Below, piece by piece: positions 43,167 to 50,643 of a stretch of DNA of 64,000 bases. How positions within the stretch are numbered: position 1 is the first letter of the stretch; each line of letters begins with the position of its first letter. This stretch comes from ASV31 sp965229765 (GTDB lineage Bacteria; Pseudomonadota; Alphaproteobacteria; Rhodobacterales; Rhodobacteraceae): assembly GCA_965229765.1 (NCBI GenBank), contig CBDDJT010000003.1:496001-560000 (forward strand), written 5' to 3'. Both the position numbers and the translations under genes were made by a program. The notes under the pieces were generated by a model. It made no database searches, was not told the origin of the DNA, and saw only the letters and a program-made list of their open reading frames with translations.

Positions 43167-44663
43167 TCAGCCTTCCTTCTCCTTTTCAGCGTCTTCGCGC
43201 CAGTTCGCCCAGCCGCCGGCGGGTTCTCTTTCGTCGGACTGTTCAGCGCCGGAATCAGTGCCCGAGGGGATATGGGCCTGACCGAAGTCTCCCATGCCAC
43301 CCATGCCCGGGCGCATGCCGCCGCCCATGCCGCCCATCATGCCGCCACCCATGCCGCCGCCCTGGCCACCCATCATGCCGCCGCCCATACCGCCGCCGGG
43401 GCGCATTCCGCCACCCATGCCGCCGCCCTGGCCGCCCATCATGCCGCCGCCCATACCGCCGCCCTGACCGCCCATCATTCCACCGCCCATGCCGCCGCCG
43501 GGGCGCATTCCGCCCCCCATGCCGCCGCCCTGACCGCCCATCATGCCGCCGCCCATACCGCCGCCGGGGCGCATTCCGCCACCCATGCCGCCGCCCTGAC
43601 CGCCCATCATGCCGCCGCCCATGCCGCCGCCGGGGCGCATTCCGCCACCCGTGCCGCCGCCCTGGCCGCCCATCATGCCGCCGCCCATACCGCCGCCGGG
43701 ACGCATTCCGCCACCCATGCCGCCGCCCTGGCCACCCATCATGCCGCCGCCCATGCCGCCGCCGGGGCGCATTCCGCCACCCATGCCGCCGCCCTGGCCG
43801 CCCATCATGCCGCCGCCCATGCCGCCGCCGGGGCGCATTCCGCCACCCATGCCGCCGCCCTGGCCACCCATCATGCCGCCGCCCATGCCGCCGCCGGGGC
43901 GCATTCCGCCACCCATGCCGCCGCCCTGGCCGCCCATCATGCCGCCGCCCATGCCGCCGCCGGGGCGCATTCCGCCACCCATGCCGCCGCCCTGCTGCGG
44001 GCCCATTCCGCCACCCATGCCGCCGCCCTGCTGCGGGCCCATTCCGCCCTGCTGGCCGCCTTGTTGGCCCATCCCGGCCTGACCAAAGCGGTTCTGGCCC
44101 ATGCCGCCGCCCTGGCCCATGCCACCCTGGCCCTGTGGGGCCGCGCCGCCCTGCTGGCCGCCGCCAAAGCGGTTCTGGCCCATGCCCCCACCCTGACCCA
44201 TACCGCCTTGCTGGCCGCCCATCATGCCGCGGCGCATTCCGCCGCCCATGCCGCCCATCATGCCGGGGCGCATACCGCCACCCATGCCGCCACCCATCAT
44301 GCCGGGGCGCATACCACCGCCCATGCCGCCGCCCTGCATCGGACCCTGGCCCTGAGCCGGGCCGCCCTGCTGGGCGCCGCCCTGGGCCCCGGCAAATCGG
44401 TTCTGGCCCATGCCGCCACCCTGGCCAGCCATCATGCCGCCGCCAAAGCCGCCGCCTCCCATGGGCGCCTGCCCCTGCCCACCACCTTGCGGGCGCATGC
44501 CACCGCCGAAACGGCCGCCACCGGGACGACCGAACCCACCAAAGCCGGGCTGCGGATCCGCGGCCTGACCCGCATTTTCCGACGTGGTCTCGACGGTGTT
44601 TTCCTCAGCCGCTTCAGTTACAGGTTCGGTCGATTCTGTCGGGGTGTTCGGGGTCTTTGCCAT
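43167..44663 (-). CDS. Gly/Met-rich low-complexity repeat protein with RFG motifs
   Basis: A 498-residue protein. The first 40 residues are acidic and Thr/Glu-rich (PTESTEPVTEAAEEN). Then GFGGFGRPGGGRFGGGM begins a Gly/Met/Gln-rich region that fills the rest, with spaced GQNRFGGG or GQNRFAG units (three) and nine copies of a 22-residue unit based on GGGMRPGGGMGGGMMGGQ. The C-terminus is charged (DSGAEQSDERE). No signal peptide, membrane segment or known domain is present. Composition suggests a disordered, self-associating protein or scaffold; Met could bind soft metals. Start: ATG at 44663; TTG at 44675 is possible. It sits between the phosphodiesterase gene and the large M50-like/HlyD gene. 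Confidence 0.8.
   Translation of the reverse strand: MAKTPNTPTESTEPVTEAAEENTVETTSENAGQAADPQPGFGGFGRPGGGRFGGGMRPQGGGQGQAPMGGGGFGGGMMAGQGGGMGQNRFAGAQGGAQQGGPAQGQGPMQGGGMGGGMRPGMMGGGMGGGMRPGMMGGMGGGMRRGMMGGQQGGMGQGGGMGQNRFGGGQQGGAAPQGQGGMGQGGGMGQNRFGQAGMGQQGGQQGGMGPQQGGGMGGGMGPQQGGGMGGGMRPGGGMGGGMMGGQGGGMGGGMRPGGGMGGGMMGGQGGGMGGGMRPGGGMGGGMMGGQGGGMGGGMRPGGGMGGGMMGGQGGGMGGGMRPGGGMGGGMMGGQGGGTGGGMRPGGGMGGGMMGGQGGGMGGGMRPGGGMGGGMMGGQGGGMGGGMRPGGGMGGGMMGGQGGGMGGGMMGGQGGGMGGGMRPGGGMGGGMMGGQGGGMGGGMMGGMGGGMRPGMGGMGDFGQAHIPSGTDSGAEQSDEREPAGGWANWREDAEKEKEG
43398..44027. repeat. 66-bp tandem repeat array inside the Gly/Met-rich gene
   Basis: Units beginning GGGGCGCATTCC (on the plus strand) occur at 43398, 43500, 43566, 43632, 43698, 43764, 43830, 43896 and 43962. 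The last eight are spaced exactly 66 bases; the first gap is 102 (66 + 36). One unit starts GGGACGC and others differ at single sites. The 22-residue coding period is preserved, so copy-number changes would stay in frame. Confidence 0.9.
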
Positions 44664-44771
44664 GGTTCTTTTCAATTATTGCCAACTATTGATTGAAGTC
44701 TTTGGCGGCACCGTAGAGACGCCCCCTTGACGGCGCAACCGCAATCACCCCGCCGTGAACCCGAATGCGTG

Positions 44772-47700
44772 TCACGGGATCCATGACCACATATCGATCT
44801 GAATGAAGCGCAGAATGCTGCGCATGTAGGCCTCCCACACACGCATATCGACGCCCTCGACCTTGGCGTGTCCCGTCATGGCGGAACGCAGCAGGCCTTC
44901 CTCGTTCGGGAACTCGGCCGTGACGCGCACGATTCTGCCATAGCCGGCATCCTCGGCGGCGGGAGCAACGCTTTGCACCGTGCCTTGCACCTCTGTCGCC
45001 GCATCGCCACGGACCCGCAGTCGCACCACCTGATCCGGCTGAACCAGACCAATATCGGCTTCGGGAACAGAAATGGTCGCCGTGACCGTCTCGCTTTGCT
45101 CGATCTCCAGGAGAAGATCACCCGTCCGCAGGAAATCCCCCCGCTTGAGATGCAGGTCTGCCGTCACGACCTTACCCTCAAGCGGCGCGACAATGCGCGT
45201 GCGGGCCAGTTCGTCACGCGCGAAGGCAAGTTCACGTTCCAGCCGCGCGACGTCGGCGCGGGCGATTTCAAGCTCTTCGCGCGTAGCGCCGCTTTCGACA
45301 AGCGCGAGGCTGGCGCGGGCATATTCAAGATCTGCGACGGCCGCCGCGTAGTCCGTTTCCGCGCGATCTACCGTGGCCTGACTGACGGTCGCACTGGACA
45401 GAAGCTCGCGCGCGCGCTCCACCTCCGACAGTTTGAAGTTCAGGTTTGCCTCGGCGCGGGAAAGCTGGGCGCGCGCAAGATCGACCTCTTCCTGCTGGGC
45501 GCCGACTTCAAGACGCTGAAGTTCTGCCCGTGCACCGTCAAGCCGCGCCTCGGCGATCGAGATATCAGAGGCCTGATCCCAGTCCGACAGGCGCGCAAGC
45601 TCCTGCCCCTCGGTGACCGAGGCGCCCTGACGCACGAAGACCTCGACGATCTCGCCGTCGGTGCGCGCCACGGCCTGGCCACGCGCCAGCGGAAGGATCT
45701 CCACCTCGCCACCCGTCTCGTAGTGGTAGGGCAGGAACGACACGATGACCGCCGCGATGAGGATGATCGCCCAGACCACCTTGGCCCGGTTCGGCAGCGC
45801 CACCTCTTCCTCTGCGTCGGGGGCCTGCGCGACGGCCGCGGGGTTGGCCGCCGCCATGGCGGCGGGGCGTCCTCGGCCGGCGGGCCGGCGGGGCGCGTCC
45901 TTGGTTCGGCCGGGTGCCTGCGGCTGACCGGCGGGCATCGCCCCGCCCATGCCGCCCATGCCGCCCATACCCTCGGGCATCTTCGGCATGCTTGCCTTGG
46001 TCGTCTTGTAGAGAGCGAGGAACCAAAGCGTGACGATCGTCATCATGCCAAGGAAGATCATCACCCCAAGGCCGCCCAGCGTGCCCTGCAGCAGAACCAG
46101 CAACAACGCGGCGGTAATGCCAAGAAGCAGCCCTGTGGTCAGCATCGTTCCGATGGCGAACATTGTGAGGGGCAGGATTTCGCTGCGGTCCATCATCGGG
46201 GGCAGCCGCCCCTTCAGCACGCTGTGCTTGAAGGCCATCACGGCCTTTGGCATCAGCTTCGGCTCGTTGAACATCACCGACATCCAGCGCATGCCGTCGG
46301 CGGGCAAGAAGGGCCACGCGGTCATGGTGAACATCAGAAGGCCGAATTGCGCCACGGTCAGCGCAAGGATCGGCAGGGATCCGCCCTGATCGCGGGTGAC
46401 CGCCCAAGTCAGGATACCGGCGCTGAAGAACGCCAGCCGCGCCAGAAGCGGCGCCCCGTGCGCCCAAAGCTGACCGCGACGGTCCAGCGTATCGATTCCG
46501 GCGGTGTCTATGTAGAAACGCGGCAACAGCCCGAGAACCAGGTTGATGCCAAGGGTGCGCACCTTGCCGCCATGCGCGATGATCGCGACGCCCTGCGCAA
46601 GGCGAGAGCCGAAATTCACCATCAGAACGCCGATCAGCAGCTTCGTGACGAAGCTGAAGTTGGCCAGCATCGCGGTGAAGTCCTCGACCAGCGCGGGCAT
46701 GTTGTTGATCATCGACAGGCCGGCGACCACGACCACGGGCAGCAGCGCCCAGATCACGAACTTCAGCGGCCAGCCAAGCACATAGAGCGTACGAAACAGC
46801 CACATGGGATTGAAGAGCGGCAGTTGCGCCGGGCCCTTCTTGGGCTCGGGCGCGGGTTGCTGCATGCCGCGGCCACCCATCATGCCGCCCATCATGCCGC
46901 CCATGCCGCCCATGCCGCCGCCCATGCCGCCCATGCCGCCGCCCATGCCGCCCATCATGCCGGCGCCCATACCGCCGCCCATCATGCCGCCCATGCCGCC
47001 GCCCATGCCACCACCTGGCCGGCGTATGCCGCCACCCGGGGTTCCGGATGGAGTCGGAGCGTCGTCTCCATCCGCCTCGGTTTCGTGGAAAAGGGCGGTC
47101 ATCTCTTCGGCATCGTCGAAGGGATTGTCCGAAGGCGCATCGGAGGGATCGGGCGCGCCGGATGCGGGCGAAGCCGCGTCTGCGTTTCGCTTGCCGCGAA
47201 CATGGCCGACGTGAACAACCTGACCGCTGCCCGCTGGGCGTTCCGCCACGGCGCGAGGCTTGCCCTGTACCGGGGACAAGGGCGGGATATCGGGGGCTGC
47301 CGTCCCGGCATTGTCTTCGTCGGCTGGCGGGTCGGTCTCGACGGGACGGACCTGACCGAACCGGCGACGCGGACCTGTGTTCGCGGCGGACGTGTCCTCG
47401 CCGCTCTCGGGCACAGAGGTCACAGGCGCGGCGGCAAAACGCCGGGCGCCGGACCCAGTCGCCTCGGATGCGGCTGGTGCGGCAGCGAAGCGACGGGGTT
47501 GCTGCGGTTCCGTTGTCTGGGGTGTTTGCGTGTCTGCGTCAGCCTTGGCCCCGAACCGGCGGGGCGCCGCGTCGCGCGCAGGCTCCTCGGTTCCAGTGGC
47601 GGATGTCCCTGACGACCCGGCCGGGGTCGCGCCCCCGAACCGGGGGGGCGATTTCGCGCTGGTGTCATGCGCATCCGGCGCTTCTACCGGTGCGACAGGC

Positions 47701-48398
47701 GCAGCGGCGCCAACACCAAAGCGACGGGGCTTTTGTTCTGCGGGTGCCGAAGCGGTCGCATCCGGCGCAGCCGGCCTTGTGCCGCCGAAACGGCGGGGCG
47801 ACGTGACACCACCTTGCGTGGCAGCGGCGTCTTCACCGCCATCCGGCACGGTGTCGGCCAACGCTTCTGCCGGACCCTCGCCGGAAGCCTGTGCGCCAAA
47901 GCGGCGCGGCTGTCCGGTCTGGCCCTTCGGGGCCATGCCGGCGCGGGCACGCGGCCCCATCCGGCGGCCGTTCCCCGCCGGTGCGGCGGGCGTTTCTGTC
48001 TCAAGCAAGCCTAGCACGCCGAGGCGGCGGAAGAACTTGGCCACCTGCGCGTCGGTCAACGGGGTGTCGGTCAGCCGCTTGAGCCGCGCCCGGATATCCT
48101 CGACGGGGGTCTCTCCATCCGCGCCGCGACACAGGACATGTTCCTGCGAAGTGAAATCATATTGGCGCCCGCTGCGCGGATCGATAAGCCGCAGCCGTCC
48201 AGGCAGCCGCCGGGACGTCCGGCTGGGCGGCGCGCCCTCATGCACGAAGCGCAGGTCGCGGCGCAGCCGCGGATGAGAGCCTGCCCCATCGGACGGTACG
48301 GCATCCGCTGCCCCCTGCCCCTGCCGGGCCGTCGCCTCGGGCGCGTTTTCGCCCTCTTGCGGTTCGGCGCCCTCGGGCGGGATTTCGGCACGCTTCAT
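44772..48398 (-). CDS. PRRFG-repeat, M50-like (HExxH missing) membrane, and HlyD-type adaptor fusion protein
   Basis: A 1208-residue multidomain inner-membrane protein. Residues about 40-115 resemble the small winged-helix (PqqD-like) module found before M50-HlyD fusions. Residues about 160-350 have eight imperfect PRRFG/PPRFG/ARRF motifs spaced 17-38 residues apart. Residues 455-510 are Gly/Met-rich (GMGGMMGGGMGAGMMGGMGG), and so are 803-815. The membrane core (about 535-790) has M50 landmarks LPRFYID and FLPADGMRWM (third-ligand Asp near 700), but the HExxH site is replaced by GSRLAQGV (near 596). Residues 873-893 are a membrane segment, then biotinyl-lipoyl and coiled-coil parts of an HlyD/RND adaptor (QGASVTEGQELARLSDWD, LEGKVVTADLHLKRGDFLRTGD). 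Probably a non-peptidase partner in export. GGAG precedes the ATG at 48398. Confidence 0.8.
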   Translation of the reverse strand: MKRAEIPPEGAEPQEGENAPEATARQGQGAADAVPSDGAGSHPRLRRDLRFVHEGAPPSRTSRRLPGRLRLIDPRSGRQYDFTSQEHVLCRGADGETPVEDIRARLKRLTDTPLTDAQVAKFFRRLGVLGLLETETPAAPAGNGRRMGPRARAGMAPKGQTGQPRRFGAQASGEGPAEALADTVPDGGEDAAATQGGVTSPRRFGGTRPAAPDATASAPAEQKPRRFGVGAAAPVAPVEAPDAHDTSAKSPPRFGGATPAGSSGTSATGTEEPARDAAPRRFGAKADADTQTPQTTEPQQPRRFAAAPAASEATGSGARRFAAAPVTSVPESGEDTSAANTGPRRRFGQVRPVETDPPADEDNAGTAAPDIPPLSPVQGKPRAVAERPAGSGQVVHVGHVRGKRNADAASPASGAPDPSDAPSDNPFDDAEEMTALFHETEADGDDAPTPSGTPGGGIRRPGGGMGGGMGGMMGGGMGAGMMGGMGGGMGGMGGGMGGMGGMMGGMMGGRGMQQPAPEPKKGPAQLPLFNPMWLFRTLYVLGWPLKFVIWALLPVVVVAGLSMINNMPALVEDFTAMLANFSFVTKLLIGVLMVNFGSRLAQGVAIIAHGGKVRTLGINLVLGLLPRFYIDTAGIDTLDRRGQLWAHGAPLLARLAFFSAGILTWAVTRDQGGSLPILALTVAQFGLLMFTMTAWPFLPADGMRWMSVMFNEPKLMPKAVMAFKHSVLKGRLPPMMDRSEILPLTMFAIGTMLTTGLLLGITAALLLVLLQGTLGGLGVMIFLGMMTIVTLWFLALYKTTKASMPKMPEGMGGMGGMGGAMPAGQPQAPGRTKDAPRRPAGRGRPAAMAAANPAAVAQAPDAEEEVALPNRAKVVWAIILIAAVIVSFLPYHYETGGEVEILPLARGQAVARTDGEIVEVFVRQGASVTEGQELARLSDWDQASDISIAEARLDGARAELQRLEVGAQQEEVDLARAQLSRAEANLNFKLSEVERARELLSSATVSQATVDRAETDYAAAVADLEYARASLALVESGATREELEIARADVARLERELAFARDELARTRIVAPLEGKVVTADLHLKRGDFLRTGDLLLEIEQSETVTATISVPEADIGLVQPDQVVRLRVRGDAATEVQGTVQSVAPAAEDAGYGRIVRVTAEFPNEEGLLRSAMTGHAKVEGVDMRVWEAYMRSILRFIQIDMWSWIP

Positions 48399-48441
48399 TA
48401 CAGACACTCCAAACAAGGCAACGTGGCCCGCGGTCGGTTCC

Positions 48442-48461
48442 GACGCTATATGACGCTATAT
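48442..48461. repeat. Two tandem copies of GACGCTATAT in the divergent promoter region
   Basis: GACGCTATAT occurs at 48442-48451 and 48452-48461, a direct tandem repeat with one helical-turn spacing. It lies in the 283-base gap between the divergently transcribed M50-like/HlyD gene and the esterase gene, in a short A/T-rich stretch. A regulator site for one or both genes is the natural reading. The rest of the gap (48399-48681) has no supported gene. Confidence 0.5.
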
Positions 48462-48681
48462 ATGGGCATGATAACGCGCCGACCAACAGAAGCATACCGC
48501 GAAACACAAGCCGTCTCCGTGACTTGCAGCACACTTGGTACAAAATGTGGGACACTGCGGCGTCGTGCCGCGAAAATCGGCACCGCGCCGCCAAAGGTTG
48601 CGCGCGGCCAAGATAGGGATTGCAAGCGCCCTCCCACGCAGGGCAGGTAGGAACCGGCGCCGAATACAGGAGAGCGTAACC

Positions 48682-49755
48682 ATGACACTCGTATCCCAAA
48701 TGTCCGTACTGGGCCGGCTGCGCCGGCGCCGAGCGGCTCCGTGGATGCTGCTGGCCGCCCTTTCGGCGGTCTTCATGTCCACCGCTGCGTCCTGCCAGTT
48801 GACCGGAACCTCGGTTTCGGCAGGCGAACGGATCGAACGCGAAATCCAGGTGGCCGGACTGACCCGCGAATACATCCTGCATACGCCGCGGGATCTGAAC
48901 GACCGTGAACCGCACAAGGTGCTTTTCGTCTTTCACCCGGGCGGCGCACAGGCCGCGTTCATGGAAAACAATGCCGCCTTCCACACGGCCTCTGGGGCCG
49001 AGGACTTCGTGGTGGTCTACCCCGAGGGCGTGTCGCGCACCTTCAACGCGGGCGTCTGCTGTGGTCTCGCGCTGGAGCAGGGTGTGGACGATGTCGCCTT
49101 TTTCCGCGCCATGATGAAGGACATAGCGTCGATCATACCGATCCGTGAAAAGGCCTATCTGACCGGGTTTTCCAACGGCGCAATGCTGACTTACAGGCTG
49201 ATCTGCGAAGCACCGCAGCTTGTCGCAGCCGCGGTGCCCTTCGCGGGCGCCGTACCGATGAACAACTGCGTCTCTGGCCACAAGGTGCCCGTGATGCACC
49301 TGAACGGCGGTGCCGACAGCCAGTCGCTTTATGGCGGCGAGCGCAACACCCCCAGCCGCTTCCCCTCGACCTCGCGCTTCCTGACCCCGCCGCTGGAGGC
49401 GCTTGGCGCCGTCGCGCGGCGCAACGGCTGCGGCACCTCGCTCGAAGCTGGCGACAGCATTCCCGCCATCGACGCCAACTGCGAGCGCTATGCGGGCTGC
49501 CCGGGCGATGCGCCGGTGCGCATGTGCGTCATCCCCGAGCTTGGCCACGCATGGCCCGGAACCGGCGGCAGCCAGTTCGGCGGCATGATGGGCGGCGAGA
49601 ACGGCAACACCGGGTTCCGGCAGTTCCCCGGCCGCATGGGCAATTTCCGCCGCGAAGGCTCTTTCAACGCGGCAGACATGTCCGAACGCCTTGGTCCCTT
49701 CAGGCCAGAGTTGGACGGCACGGGGCCGATCATCCAGTTCCTGCGCCGCTTCTGA
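48682..49755 (+). CDS. PHB-depolymerase/feruloyl-esterase family (LpqC-like) exported esterase with Gly/Met loop
   Basis: A 357-residue secreted protein: signal peptide at about 1-38 (a basic RRRRAAP start then a hydrophobic run), with a Cys at residue 39 possibly making it a lipoprotein. It has the LpqC/COG3509 pattern: REYILHTPRDL, FVFHPGGAQAAF, VVVYPEGVSRTFNAG, and nucleophile GFSNGAMLTYRL near 163. The catalytic His is in ELGHAWPGTGGSQ near 287. Just after it comes GGMMGGENGNTGF, a Gly/Met-rich loop like those in neighbouring proteins. GGAGAG precedes the ATG. It could cleave or transfer an ester outside the cytoplasm. Confidence 0.8.
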   Translation: MTLVSQMSVLGRLRRRRAAPWMLLAALSAVFMSTAASCQLTGTSVSAGERIEREIQVAGLTREYILHTPRDLNDREPHKVLFVFHPGGAQAAFMENNAAFHTASGAEDFVVVYPEGVSRTFNAGVCCGLALEQGVDDVAFFRAMMKDIASIIPIREKAYLTGFSNGAMLTYRLICEAPQLVAAAVPFAGAVPMNNCVSGHKVPVMHLNGGADSQSLYGGERNTPSRFPSTSRFLTPPLEALGAVARRNGCGTSLEAGDSIPAIDANCERYAGCPGDAPVRMCVIPELGHAWPGTGGSQFGGMMGGENGNTGFRQFPGRMGNFRREGSFNAADMSERLGPFRPELDGTGPIIQFLRRF

Positions 49756-49836
49756 CGCCGCGCCAACCGCCCCCCGCGATCCGGCAGGCGTGGGGGCGGC
49801 CAGTGTGCCATGCTGCCGCAACCGGAAAGTCCCCGC

Positions 49837-50628
49837 ATGTCAGTCTTTCAAAGCTCGGTCGTCGCTCTTGTCACGGGGGCCAGCAACGGGTTGGGGGCAG
49901 CGACAGCGCGTCTTTTCGCCCGCGCCGGCGCCGCCGTGGTGCCTACGGCGCGCCGCCAGTCACAGCTTGACACCCTGGCGACAGAGATCTCGGGCGCCGG
50001 GGGCACCGCCTTGCCGGTCGCGGCGGACCTCGGCGACGACGACAGCGTCGCCAACCTGATCTCGCAAACGATCGCGCGCTTCGGGCAGCTTGATTTCATC
50101 GTGAACATCGGCGGCTCGGCAGAGGGCATCGGAACGCCCATGTGGCAGATCACGGCAGAGCAATGGGCACGGATCGAGGCCGCAAACACCGCCGGACCGC
50201 TGAACCTCGTGCGTCATGGCCTGCCGCCGATGCTGGCGCGAGGTCAGGGTAGGATGCTGTTCCTGTCCTCGTCGGCCACGGTGCGGCCGGTGCCCCGCAC
50301 GGGCGCCTATGCCGCAACCAAGGCGGCGGTCAACGCCATGGTGCAAACTCTTGCGCTTGAAATGGAAGGGGCCGCGGTCTCGTTCCTGGCCTTCAACCCC
50401 GGACCGATCGACACCCCGACCTATCACGGCGTGGTTGATTCGCTGAACCAGCCGGCGGCCATGCGCCAGATCGCACAAACCCCCGATCAGGCCGCGATCA
50501 TGCCGCTTTGGCTTTGCGCGCCGGAAACATGGGGCGTCACCGGCCATTTCGTGCAATGGCGCGACAATGACGTCATGCCGGGGCTTCAGCAGTTTGCCCA
50601 GACACTGCCCGGGCGGCTGATGTACTAG
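49837..50628 (+). CDS. SDR family oxidoreductase
   Basis: A 263-residue classical SDR. VTGASNGLGAATARLF (cofactor loop) near residue 15, NIGGSAEG in place of NNAG, and the catalytic YAATK near 158. Start chosen at 49837 (GGAAAG upstream); an ATG at 49810 is possible. It lies 81 bases after the esterase gene and is convergent with the next SDR gene (15 bases). Likely NAD(P)-dependent reduction or oxidation within the biosynthetic set. Confidence 0.85.
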   Translation: MSVFQSSVVALVTGASNGLGAATARLFARAGAAVVPTARRQSQLDTLATEISGAGGTALPVAADLGDDDSVANLISQTIARFGQLDFIVNIGGSAEGIGTPMWQITAEQWARIEAANTAGPLNLVRHGLPPMLARGQGRMLFLSSSATVRPVPRTGAYAATKAAVNAMVQTLALEMEGAAVSFLAFNPGPIDTPTYHGVVDSLNQPAAMRQIAQTPDQAAIMPLWLCAPETWGVTGHFVQWRDNDVMPGLQQFAQTLPGRLMY

Positions 50629-50643
50629 TCCGGCCGCCGCAGA

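Noticed and set aside
43398..44027. Possible CRISPR array
   Set aside because: The units abut directly with no unique spacers, keep a 22-codon period and lie inside a coding frame.
42912..44696. Long plus-strand frames rich in His/Ala or Pro/Arg opposite the Gly/Met protein
   Set aside because: They are the reverse strand of the 66-bp repeat. Their composition is fully explained by the Gly/Met coding repeat, which has a proper start and non-repetitive ends.
44868..47612. 914-residue plus-strand frame opposite the M50-like/HlyD gene
   Set aside because: No domain or start signal; the minus-strand protein has recognisable adaptor and membrane features over the same bases.
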